A DNA stretch of 64,000 nt from Alisma plantago-aquatica. Taxonomy: Eukaryota > Streptophyta > Magnoliopsida > Alismatales > Alismataceae. Each line of letters begins with the position of its first letter. The first letter of the stretch is position 1. Shown piece by piece: positions 11,464 to 23,330 of the stretch. The notes beneath the pieces were generated by a model. It had not been told where the DNA came from and made no database searches. It saw nothing but the letters and a program-made list of their open reading frames with translations. Location of the stretch: assembly GCA_963693085.1 (NCBI GenBank), contig OY856412.1, positions 345,708,457-345,772,456 of the forward strand. Direction: 5' to 3'. The position numbers were made by a program, and so were the translations under genes.

Positions 11464-12510
11464 AAATAGAAAAGAATGAATAAGTGATTGATTCCAAGCC
11501 AAATGATAACCAAATTGTATCATAATTTGTAGATGTTCTCTCTTGGAGTCAACTAATCTTTATACAATCCTTGGAGCTTTAAATAATTGAGGTACTGGAT
11601 CTTCTATTTTATTGTTGAACTATTTTCCCTTTTGATATACACACACATATATCTTGATTTGTGGTGAATTCCATATAGTTTTGAAACCTCTACTTGTTCT
11701 TGAAAGTTCACCAATCTCATTTTGTAATTGATAAATTATTGTTGATAATTATTTTGGCACTAGACTTGATCTATTTGGAGTTTTGACTCCCTATGGACTT
11801 TGGTCCCTTAGGCTTTGGCCCTATAGAGCTTTGTCTCACTTGAGTGGGCCAAGTACCCCACAACCCTACGTAGAGGATAGGGATTAGTTGTCCCCCAATT
11901 AACTGGAATAGCTAATAAGGCACTAGTGTCATTCTCTCCTAGAGTGTGAGAACACAAGGCACTTAGCCCTAGAAAAGATATGATAGAAAGGTGCCAAAAC
12001 TTGTCAAATTGAATATCTTGAAATTGATATATTTTGTGAATAGCTTGGATAAATTTTGCATACTTGAAATATTGAATCTTGCTTAGTGATATTCTTGTGA
12101 AATATCTTCTATTTAGAAAGTGATATTGAAATTTCTACTTGATAGCCGTTAGTCCACCAAATAGTCCTTTCCTAACTTTTATTATACATCTAAACTTATT
12201 TCGTACATAGTTCAATGATTTGGAATTAGTACCAGCTTTGCTGACCCTTTATTTTCCCTTCAATGGGGTCCATGTGTGGTTTCGTTCCCTTTGGGAACTC
12301 ATGGGAAGGTGATAGATGGAAGAGCTTAAAGAGACATGCACTGGGTAGCCCTCCGTTGAAGATTAAATAGGAATAAATTTTATTTCTCAAACTTGTAATC
12401 ATATTTGTAAGCTTCCGTGACTGTAATGTACAAGCATGATTGTAAGAAAGATTGTTTATGATTGTGATATTATTTTGTAAATATTTGATCGTAAAGATCG
12501 GGTCTTTACA
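11464..12510 (+). mobile_element. Gypsy-type element A: 5' LTR, 5'-truncated
   Basis: Collinear with 17,694-18,673 of the 3' LTR, with a ~50-bp extra piece near 12,395-12,445. It ends in GGGTCTTTACA, directly before a primer-binding site. About 3.3 kb of its 5' part is missing at the junction with LTR B. Confidence 0.75.
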
Positions 12511-12513
12511 ACA

Positions 12514-12525
12514 TGTTATCAGAGC
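12514..12525 (+). promoter_or_regulatory. Primer-binding site of element A
   Basis: TGTTATCAGAGC differs by one base from the initiator-Met tRNA complement TGGTATCAGAGC used by many plant LTR elements. It lies 3 bp after the 5' LTR end. Confidence 0.65.
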
Positions 12526-12910
12526 CATAAACGGTCGGTACTCATGCATGTCTCATGGAAATTAGGGTTAAGTAGGAACACAAATGGAGTAGTAGAACAT
12601 AGAAAAAAATAGTTAGACCATGAATCCTGGTATCATTGACCTTGTTATTAGGAAGTACATGGGATACAAGTAGAAAATACACTACCCTAGGATGTGAGAC
12701 ATGTACCCTAAACTAGAAATTTATGAGACATACCTAGTTAAACTACCAGATTTTGAACTTCTATAGTCATGGATTTACATGCAGATATTGTTGACAAAGA
12801 AGTGTTTGAGATACATGTGTGTAATTTTACATTTAGATTATTAATATGTAAAAAGAAATAATATAGGTATACAAATGGTTTCTCTATAGATTCTAACATT
12901 CACCAATATG

Positions 12911-12951
<41 letters not shown>

Positions 12952-14314
12952 TATATAATGGATATATGATATAACCCTAAAATCATACGAACATATGACA
13001 AATTTCAACATAAATCATGAACATGATTAAAATTTGATTAAAAAATAATCTACCTAATAAATTATAATAATTCATCACCATGTAAATGGAACAAGCTGAG
13101 GTGTCTAAGGAAGGATGTATAGTGAATGTTTCGGCATAATTACTCCCAATCCATTTAGGTGGTGGTGGGATTTCCTCACTATACATACCGACCTGGCCGA
13201 AGTGAATTTCATTACTTGGGAAAACCCTAATGTTGACTAAAGGCACTAAAAAAAGTTTATATAATCACCTTCAATAGAGAGAAAATAAAATATAATATAC
13301 TAAGAGTTATGGGGAAAAAAATATCACTAAAAAAAACTCAAAACAAAGAAAGAAAAATATAAATATGTTTACATAAAAGAATGTGAATGTTTACTTGACC
13401 ATACATTTGACTTGTATTCCCTCGTTATAAATACTTAATTGAATGAAAAATGTTGATAATACAAAATATGAAACGTATATTTCCCTTCAAATATCTGATC
13501 ACATCTATTGAGAAAAGAAATGACTAGGAAAGCTATAGAAATGGAAATTAAAATAACAATATACTCATATAAGTAGAAAATTGAGAGAAAGAAACAATTG
13601 GATAAGACATAGTGAACATTATGTGGAATTTTAAGATAAAATGATGAACTCATTTATTTTTGTGAACTTCTGATATATATGTATCTAATAATAGATAATT
13701 AATACAATATAGACATCTTAGAGTAATAAAACCCTACCTTAAAATTTAAAAATAGAAGTATATCAAAACTCTTGACCCATAGATCATCACATAAATATAT
13801 GTGACAAAAATAGGTAAAAAAAATTCTATGGTCATGACCTTGGAAATTTTGTTAATTAGAAATAGAAGGTCACAAATACAATATTATATACATACATATG
13901 AGAAAAAGAAGGTAAAAAAAATTATACACAATATAAACATCATTGTAACATTAGTGACAAATATGTGAGATTAAAATTGATGTACCATATATTGACCAAT
14001 AAGCTTGGATTTTTAACTCAAACTTGTGATAATGATGGACAAGACTAACAAATTGAATATTTTAACTCTCATATTAGAATAAGATGTTAGAAGACTTATG
14101 GGTATATTTTCAAAGTAGAATTTGAACCTGAACCAATTTAGTGACCCCATAAGATAGTAAGAGGATTGTTGGATCATCATAAATAGGACCTATTACAATT
14201 GAAGGAAACTTGGGATTGCATTTTGTTTAAGTTGACACTTCAACAAGAAAAATTATTGTGTTAGAATATTTTGTGGATCAAACTATAGTAGGATTATCAC
14301 TATTAAGAAATATT
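12526..14314 (+). mobile_element. Element A interior, no coding recognised
   Basis: About 1.8 kb between PBS and PPT without gag or pol similarity that I can see, so element A is non-autonomous or gutted. It contains an (AT)n tract (12,913-12,957) and the left arm of a large inverted repeat (12,671-13,112). Confidence 0.6.
12671..13112 (+). repeat. Inverted repeat, left arm
   Basis: Reverse complement of 16,018-16,451, including the (AT)n tract and flanking words such as ACCCTAAAATCATACGAAC. The arms are about 440 bp, separated by 2.9 kb. The right arm sits inside the 3' LTR of the same element. Confidence 0.85.
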
Positions 14315-14353
14315 CGATTTCGAGGACGAAATCTCTTTGAAAGGTGGAACAGT
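14315..14353 (+). promoter_or_regulatory. PPT region of element A
   Basis: GATTTCGAGGACGAAATCTC followed by a purine-rich TTTGAAAGGTGGAA lies just before the LTR start TGTAACATAC. The TTCGAGGACGAA word before the PPT is a known mark of Del/Tekay-type Ty3/gypsy elements. Confidence 0.75.
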
Positions 14354-15168
14354 TGTAACATACTAACATGTGTATACTAAATCTATCTTGAACTATAATT
14401 CATCACTTTTCCAAAATTGAACTTATCCCTTCACTCCAAATCTGATTCAATTATTCTAACTAATTATTCGATACAAATCAGTCTTCATTTGATATTCATG
14501 CCTTTAATTGAAATATTTTTCCTCACGTGATAATGTTTACAAATGAATCCCACAATTAGTCTCGTGAGCCACTTTGGCATTTTTTACAACAATTTGGCAT
14601 CCTTGTTATCGAATAATTTGGTTTAGACTAATCTTTTAAGCTAAACATATGCTTCTAACTAATGGGTTTGGAATCACTACAAAACATTAAGGACCAAGAG
14701 ATATCCATTTTGTATATACATTGGGAATAATTAGAATTAACCACATCATGACTCTTAACTATACAAATTAATATTTCTAGTGTGTAGATTTAGTAATGAT
14801 TAAATGTATGGTCAATTTCTCAAAACGCTTGGGATTCTGATTTGGAAGTCATGAAAGATTTTGGAAGATAATGGACTTTTTATCATAATTAATTGTCCAT
14901 TTATTAGCTAAACCGAAAACAAAGAATACACCATCTTGATTGGGACTTCTCTCCTCCTCACAAGGAAACAGAGATAAGCCATTTCTCATCTCCAAAACCC
15001 ACAACCTGATTATTTCTTCTTCCGTGACTGAACACGACCGTGCGATGCTTGAAAGGAAACGCCCGCACGATGTCGTCCGTTTTCTCTACCTCCTCCTTCT
15101 CCTTCCTTCCCCTCCTCCTCTTCAGTGCATGGGAACGCCACCCTCAAACCCTAGTCTTCCCCCTGGCC

Positions 15169-15178
15169 CTATATAACC
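15169..15178 (+). promoter_or_regulatory. LTR A TATA box
   Basis: CTATATAACC sits within the LTR, downstream of a CT-rich tract. Confidence 0.5.
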
Positions 15179-16017
15179 CTTTGACGCCACCAACGATGAG
15201 CAAGAAAAATCCCAAGCCTGATTTACAACTCCATGACTTCGGCAGTAGGAAGTCAGTCCCGATCAAACTGCCACCTCAGTTACCCTGGTCACAGAGCCAC
15301 CACATCCAGCAAACTCCTTGCGAATTTAGAACACTGCACCCAACCCAACCTGCAACATTGCAGACCTGCAAGTCGCTGACAACCCAGATCTTGAACCTCC
15401 TCTTCACCTCCCCATGGATCTGGGCATTGGAGGGTTGAATATTTATGATCTAAAGACATCATCAGATGTCTCTGCACCATGAATCCTCCATGAATCCAAG
15501 AACACATCCACGCTGTAGTCCCTGGTGTACTTTTCTCGACCCTTGCCTCTTGCCAGCCACCTTGACCCCCAACCACAATCCTCAAGCCATGACTAGGATT
15601 GAGTTGTTTCAGGAGGACTGGAGTAGATTCACTCGTGAAGCTCTCTCTCTCTCTCCTTAGACTCCTTCTCGGCATAATGCTTACATCCAGAAAACTGAAA
15701 ACTCCACAAGTAGGCTGTGAAGTGGTTGTTCACCCACAAAGAAGACCAACACCTGAAAAGATCACAGTCCTTCTCCAAGGAATTCTAGTAATTAGTAAAT
15801 TACCCCATGGTACTTGGAGGCTCAGACAAGAAGGGTTAGTGGATCCCAAGTTCAACAGGTAGTCTCTCCCTCTCGTATTATCCTTATTCTCAGCATACTT
15901 TGGATAGATTACAAAGAACAAATAAATTGATATATCAATGATAGTGCTATTTAATATAACACCCATGGTACTTCGAGGCTCAGTCATTGATATGTATATA
16001 TGTATATCAAACACATA

Positions 16018-16178
16018 TTCCTTAGACACCTCATCTTGTTCCATTTACATGGTGATGAATTATTATAATTTATTAGGTATATTATTTTTATATCAAATTT
16101 TAATCATGTTCATGATTTCTGTTGAAATTTGTCATATGTTCGTATGATTTTAGGGTTATATCATATATCCATTATATA

Positions 16179-16209
<31 letters not shown>

Positions 16210-16451
16210 TTCATATTGGTGAATGTTAGAATCTATAGAGAAACCATTTGTATACCTATATTATTTCTTTTTACATATTAATAATCTAAATGTAAAATTA
16301 CACACATGTATCTCAAACACTTCTTTCTCAACAATATCTGCATGTAAATCCATGACTATAGAATTTTAAAATCTGGTAGTTTAACTAGGTATGTCTCATA
16401 AATTTCTAGTTTAGGGTACATGTCTCACATCCTAGGCTAGTGTATTTTCTA
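16018..16451 (-). repeat. Inverted repeat, right arm
   Basis: Reverse complement of 12,671-13,112 in the element A interior. The AT microsatellite is inverted here as well (about 16,170-16,210). Confidence 0.85.
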
Positions 16452-18683
16452 GAGGAACCTTCACCTGAGCTCCCTAGAGGCATCTAACCCATCAGGTCTC
16501 ACATGTCTCACATCCTAAGGGCATTATAATATATATATATATATATAAATAAAGCCTTGTTGTATAATTTATTAGGGTTTAATATGAATCACATTGGATG
16601 ACCCCATACCTTATTTCTTATACTTCGTAGTTTATAACATATATACATTTTCTTCATATTCCTTTTAATAATATAAAATGTTTTACTGCTCAATTGTAAT
16701 TATTTAAACTATTCAAATACAATTACATACTTTATTTACTGCTCTTTATAGTACTCTGCCTATAGTAAATGTTGGTGAATAGTTATAACTCTCGCTGTAA
16801 ATGTTGGTGAATAGTTATAATATGAATCCATATCAATGATAGTGCTATTTAATATAACACCCTTATACATATTAGGCTTATGAATCAATGTGCTAATAGT
16901 GGTATATGGAAATCCTATTAAACATACATATACAACACTTTCTTAGGTCCTGATTTTAGAAATGTAATTATTAAGTCTATGTATAAAGGTAATGTTGATA
17001 ATACTTATTATCATATGAATGATACTAATGAGTATAATAAATATAGGATATCTATTTAATCAATTATCTTAATGTCAATAATATCATATGTATCCATGTC
17101 CTCATGTTATTAAGTAATAAGATATAGAAAACTAACAATATTCATTTAACATGTGCTAATGTTAATCTTGTTATGCATTAGACACCTAGAATGGATAGAG
17201 AAGATATCGATCTAAAAGTAATTGATCTAAAACCTACCTATTTTTATTAAGATGAAAGTTAAGCAAGAAAGTATACAAAAGAAACCTAATTGATTATGGG
17301 TAACCCTAACTGGAAAATAGAATAGGTGATGAGAGTTATGTTAGACTATACCCAAAGTTATTCGGTTCTTATATTAGTAAATTTATAATTAATATTTTGA
17401 CTAGCATATTGAGACCTAGGTAAGACTATATAACTAGTATTTCAACAAACTTAACCCTAAATATCCCTAGTAAGGTATATTAGTAAATAGACATACATGA
17501 TCCTAGTGACTAAATGTAGTTGTAATATATATGAGAAACATAATGATATTCTAGATGTAACATAGAGTCAACATAATAAAACAACTAAGTATGTAACATT
17601 GGATATATAAATATATAACCTAGTTGGGAATCTAATATTGATAACCATAGAGAAAAATATGAAATAATAACCATAACTGGGAAAGGAAACACTAAATAGA
17701 AAAGAATGAATAAGTGATTGATTCCAAGCCAAATGATAACCAAATTGTATCATACTTTGTAGTTGTTCTCTCTTGGAGTCAACTCATCTTTATACAATCC
17801 TTGGAGCTTTAAATAATTGAGGTACTGGATCTTCTATTTTATTGTTGAACTATTTTCCCTTTTGATAGACACACACATATATCTTGATTTGTGGTGAATT
17901 CCATATAGTTTTGAAACCTCAATTTGTTCTTGAAAGTTCACCACTCTCATTTTGTAATTGATAAATTATTGTTGATAATTATTTTGGCACTAGACTTGAT
18001 CTATTTGGAATTTTGACTCCCTGTGGACTTTGGTCCCTTGGGCTTTGGCTCACTTGAGTGGGCCAAGTACCCCACAACCCTGCACAGAGGATAGGGATTA
18101 GTTGTCCCCTAGTTAACTGGGATAGCTAATAAGGCACTAGTGTCGTTCTCTCCTAGAGTGTGAGAACACAAGGCAATTAGCCCAAGAAAAGATATGATAG
18201 AAAGGTGCCAAAACTTGTCAAATTGAATATCTTAAAATTGATATATTTTGTGAATAGCTTGGATAAATTTTGCATACTTGAAATATTGAATCTTGCTTAG
18301 TGATATTCTTGTGAAAGATCTTCTATCTAGAAAGTGATATTGAAATTTCTACTTGATAGCCTTTAGTCCAGCAAATAGTCCTTTCCTAACTTTTATTATA
18401 CATCTAAACCTATTTTGTACATAGTTCAATGATTTTGATTTAGTACCAGCTTTGCTGACCCTTTATTTTCCCTTCAATGGGGTCCATGTGTGGTTTTGTT
18501 CCCTTTGGGAACTCATGGGCAGGTGATAGATGGAAGAGCTTGAAGAGACATGCACTGGGTAGCCCTCCGTTGAAGATTGGATAGGAACAAATTTTATTTC
18601 ATAAACTTGAAAGATTGTTTATGATTGTGATATTATTTTGTAAATATTTTATCGTAAATATCGGGTCTTTACATAAGTGTATC

Positions 18684-20275
18684 CCTCGAATCCTAAGGGA
18701 ATTATAATATATATATAAATAAAGCCTTGTAGTATAATTTATTAGGGTTTAATATGAATCACATTGGATGACCCCATACCTTATTTCTTATACTTCGTAG
18801 TTTATAACATATATACATTTTCTTCATATTCCTTTTAATAATATAAAATGTTTTACTGCTCAATTGTAATTATTTAAACTATTCAAATAGAATTACATAC
18901 TTTATTTACTGCTCTTTATAGTACTATGCCTATAGTAAATGTTGGTGAATAGTTATAACTCTCGCTGGGATGTTTAGTCTCACCCTGTGGGTCCTACAAC
19001 TTTTTATGTGGTCGTGGATGAGAAGGTCGACGTCGTGGAGTAGGAACTGAGAAGCAAGGAGAACAATAGTTTCTAGAGGTTTGATATGTTGCTAGAGTAT
19101 TGTAATAGAGCCCTATGTGTTGTCTCTGTAGTCTTGGGCCTTTAGGAGAGATTTTGTGTTTTGTTTGTCGACACGTAGATATTGGTTTGTGCCATGAATG
19201 TATATCAATGACTTGAATATGTAACAAGTTGTAATATGTATCAGTAGAGGCTTGATAGGCTGTAAACATAAAATGTAATATCAACTTTGATCATATATGA
19301 ATATAAGTACTCTATGTTGAAGGCTTGTTGTGATATATTTTCATTTGAGATAGTGAATTACAATTGATTTTAGTATATCCTATTTGTTGTAATATAGTTA
19401 TTAGTGATGATTCCACACTTTGTTGTCAGTAATCTCTTTTAGTGTGGTGATGGTCATCACACGCATAGCGCCCACTCATATAGGACATGCTTCAAGCTCC
19501 TCCAATCAGAAGGTGTCCCTTCATCAAGATACACTTGTTCTTAATGTCAATGAAACTGTTAATTCAGGCAAAAACACTACATGCACAAGTTGCATAATCA
19601 GAGACAGAGAGGAGCACTTGATCCATAGAAATACTATGTTGATGGAAGGTTTGGACCCTCTAAATGGAGAATTATATGCTATCTCGGATGACATAGCGCA
19701 ATGCAAGTAGTTTTTCAAACTCTGTCTTGTGATCACTGATTCAAACATATCAGTAAATCTCATCAGTAATCCCATGTCATGTCCCGAGCAAATAAAAGGT
19801 GATTGTGGAACATGTCATACAAATATCTAGGAAATCCAATATCAAGAGTCAAGTACATGTGAAGACAATCCAAAACCACTTGGCTGGTAACTAGCTAAGC
19901 ACAGTCTCAAACAGTCGAATGGTCAGGGTCCATCGCTCACAATGCCTTGAATTGCTCAAAAAATCTACTTAAAGGAGAAACAAAGTCTTTCAAGAAGAGC
20001 TCAAAAGGACACAGTCCGATTGCAGCCATTGATTCTCATATAGCCAATTTAATCAATAATTGGATTATCCCGAAAAAAATGTCACCTCACAAATACTCCG
20101 TCTAATTTGACACGCTATCCTTAAAAAGTGAATCCATTGAAAATTTTGTTAGGGAGTGATTTTGGGAGGAAGCTAGACTAGCAATTATTTACTGGGAAAA
20201 TTCGTTAGTTTTTTTTGTCTGCTGAAAATATATTTTGTAGATTGCGTAGATGAAATAGCAGAATTCCCCCATTTA
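18684..20275 (+). repeat. Diverged copy of the subtilase-flank block
   Basis: Aligns end to end with 2,885-4,480 but with many substitutions and small indels. It is followed by a MITE and then a subtilase 3' stub, just as 2,885-4,480 is followed by the near-full-length subtilase. Locus order is therefore conserved between paralogues. Confidence 0.8.
19535..19710 (+). pseudogene. RNase H-like fragment, diverged copy
   Basis: Reads LVLNVNETVNSG, CIIRDREEHLI and GELYAISDDIAQCK, then a stop. This corresponds to 3,733-3,917 with separate substitutions. The later ITDSN part continues out of the open frame. Confidence 0.4.
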
Positions 20276-20280
20276 GTGGG

Positions 20281-20614
20281 CATGTTTGGTTTACTGGATT
20301 TTACCGTATTGGATTGCATTTTGGCATCCATTTGCAGAAAGTTTATGTTTGGTTTAAAGGATTCTGGAAACGGGGTTAATCCCGGGATTTCTGAACATAA
20401 TAGGAATCCCGCATTTTGGTTTTCATCAAAATTCTCCCGGACGCCAAAATTCAGCTCTGGTTGGCTCGTGGACCAAAAAAATTTAATCATGTATTTTACA
20501 AATCCGGGAAATCAAACATAAAATTTGTATTTGTGGGATTTTGACAATGCAATATTTTAGAAATACAGGATGACGTAAATGCAGGATACTTAAAAATCCA
20601 GCAAACCAAACGTG
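20281..20614. mobile_element. Complete MITE, 334 bp
   Basis: Terminal inverted repeats CATGTTTGGTTTACTGGATT and (reverse strand) CACGTTTGGTTTGCTGGATT. There is no coding capacity. The corresponding position next to the full-length gene (about 4,470-4,482) lacks it. Target duplication is unclear, so I cannot decide between Tourist-like and hAT-like. Confidence 0.7.
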
Positions 20615-20790
20615 AGTAGGAGCCAAATGGTAGCTTGTCCGGTATTATTTATTTTAAAAAAAGACATGCATGGTGATATGTGCTTGACAACTACGGAGAT
20701 GGCGATCCAAATAAAACGGAGATAGGACTATTGACGGTGATTTTCCCATTGTACGAAACCCAGGTCAGAAGGCCCTCCGAGAACCATGAC
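20615..20790 (-). pseudogene. Subtilase 3'-end stub (X2)
   Basis: Copy of 169-344. It is the C-terminal end of a subtilase gene whose remainder is absent, followed by the same inverted scrap with a 251-bp insertion (20,791-21,085). Confidence 0.8.
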
Positions 20791-21085
20791 GGGTATTATT
20801 GTGACTGGCTAAGGATGACCTTTCTTCTTCCTCCTCATCCCAATGGCCATGGCTGGCCCAGCTGGTCAGGAAAGGACAGCGTACATACGTAGGGTTGTAT
20901 ACGTAAGACACCCAGTTTGACTATAATCCAGAAAAAGGGAAAATACAACCCCACGCTTGGGCTGCATAATAACAACTTTTGGTTTTTTAGCGGGAAAATA
21001 AATTTTTTTTTCTAAACAATTCAATACGAAAAGGAAGGAACCAAACATTCTTCGTCGGGTATTATTGTGACGGTGGAGCCAGAAA

Positions 21086-23330
21086 AATCATAGCTTGGCC
21101 CTTAGGTGGTCGATCCATGGTACATGTTGAAGATCTGGTGCTAAGTTTAATCTGTAGCACTGGTTCTTGGAGAATTGTCTCTTGGTAAGTAATTTTCTCT
21201 TGCAGATAATGTTTTCTTTTCCTAAACCTCCACCTTCTCCTTTCTTCTTGGTTGTGGATCATCCATGGTGGTTCTTCTTGAATATCTCCTCTTCAAAAGA
21301 GGTCTTAGACGGTGTTTCGACATGGTGGCATCTACTAAAGGGACAATCTCTTTCCTTTCTCTTTTCCTTTTTAGTTAGGCCTAGGATCTATTTTCCCTTT
21401 TCCTAAACTTTCTTCTGATCAGACATTTCTTCTTCAAGGAGGTGAACCTTTGGCCAATGTTTTGAAGCTTGGTTGAATCTTTTGGAGTTTGAGTCTTGCG
21501 AGGTTGTTTATCATCAATGTCAGGCAAGTTTTATTACTCTTCTCTTAACCTATTATATGCATCCTAAACCTGATCATATACTACTGTTCTAGATCTCAAA
21601 AATGTGTTCTTCAAGGTGGAAGAGTGATTATGATTAAGATTTAATCTGTGTATTACATGAATAAGGAATACTCTTGCTTTAACCCTAAAAATTGTTATAC
21701 TTGTTCTCATATATAGAACTGTTCTATTTAGATTATGATCTGCACATCTTGAACAACAAAAAGTTATGGTTTTGTTTATATGTATGAGAAAGATAGAATC
21801 TATCTTCTTAATTATGATCCTTTAAAATGACCTTCTATGTCACAAGTATGAGAGTTTAAAGAACACTGCATAAGGGCATACCTAACCCTAAGAGAAGGTC
21901 ATTACTCCTTGTTGGCTGACCCAGTGTTGCTGCTTGAAGTATTGTTCTGCAACATTTTGGTTGCAACACTCCTTGGAGTTGCACGCTCGCATCACTATGT
22001 CAAGGTGAGTGTCGCAGATGAGTGAACAAGGTGAGTTTCGTGGAAAAGTGAACAAGGTAAGCATCACTGGCGTGACATGCGTTGCGCGCATCACGAGAAA
22101 GTAATGTGTTGCGTGCATCACGAGTGAGTAAACCTGTATGGAGGCTTCTTGCATGCATTGCTGGAAAAAGACACCCTTCACAGATCATGGATCGCAACGC
22201 AGACCCTACAAGCATTGTAGGTAGTGCCACCTACTACACTATGTCATGTGAGTGAGCAAGGAAGATACATATAATTTTATACAAGAGTATTACATAGTGT
22301 AATGGCTCACATAATGTAATGACTATAAATGACAAAACATTAATGATGGGGATTTATTCTAGTATTCTCTGAATATGTGGTTAATGATGATATTTGGGTT
22401 TAGATGTTGAACAATATCATGTAATCATTATTTGCTAAGTACAAACCCTAACCCTAATGTGTTCTTGTGACTTATATGCTCACTTTACATGACGAATTGT
22501 ATTTCATAATAGTGTTTCTCTCTCTTGATTTTGTAAACCTTATCTTGCAGGTGAAATGAATGCATGACTATGTCATTTCTGTGGTGAACCTAACACAGGG
22601 TGGTGATTAAGAACACTATTGAGATATAATGTGTAATGAATTGTGCATGATTTCATGAATGTGTCTATTGACCTAGCAAGTGCTTTAAGCACAGTTTGAG
22701 TTGAAATCCTATAGTGATGTGATATTATTGATGACATAAGTAAATGACCGTTTATCATATGATTTCATATCTTATGAATCTGTATCTTACCTTAATTTTA
22801 TAGAATCTATTTAAAGTTTGTATGTTGTAATTTGATTGATGCATTAAAAGATAATTGGAATGTCCAATAAAGTAAAACCTTGACTATGTAGTTTCCATGT
22901 ACCATATATCCATCCTTAGCGTCAATATATAGTTGGATGGTGAAACAAGTAACTCCTACGAGAAACTCAGAGCACATCATATTGAATATAGAGGGTGCAA
23001 ATGGAGACATCTCCTTGTATCCTTAAATTGATTTAAGCAATTGTATATTAATAGTTATAGAACATCTATGTATGAGTTTGTTCTCTAGTGTTGTGCCATG
23101 TACCAAAGCAGACTAGTTCTTTTATAGGAGAACAACTTGACTATGAGTTGTTGTCCCTGTAGGACTATATCTATGACCATAAGTTGTTGTTTAGTAGTTA
23201 GACTATTTTGTCACTGCATCGTAGAGTCGAACTGGTCGAGTAGTTCTGATGTTGATCATGGAATCTGGCTCTTCCATTGATCTTGTATGGTACTAATTTC
23301 AACTAAGTATAGGTCAGTTGGATTTAAATA
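21086..23330. other. Intergenic, no gene recognised (X2)
   Basis: Same content as 640-2,884. Nothing further is supported. Confidence 0.6.

Larger units (their letters stand above)
14354..18673 (+). mobile_element. Element A: 3' LTR (~4.3 kb)
   Basis: Begins TGTAACATAC after the PPT and ends CTTTACA, matching the end of the 5' LTR. A TATA box (CTATATAACC, 15,169-15,178) follows a pyrimidine-rich, relatively GC-rich stretch, as in LTR promoters. The middle (15,932-16,862) is a patchwork: a 33-bp direct repeat (ATATCAATGATAGTGC...) flanks about 870 bp containing the inverted-repeat arm and a partial copy of the 2,885-type block. The short frames at 15.0-15.9 kb look like LTR sequence, not genes. 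Confidence 0.7.

Noticed and set aside
14940..15862. Possible gene in the GC-richer part of LTR A
   Set aside because: The position after U3 with a TATA box, the absence of recognisable domains, and the overlapping frames on both strands fit an LTR promoter/R-U5 region better.
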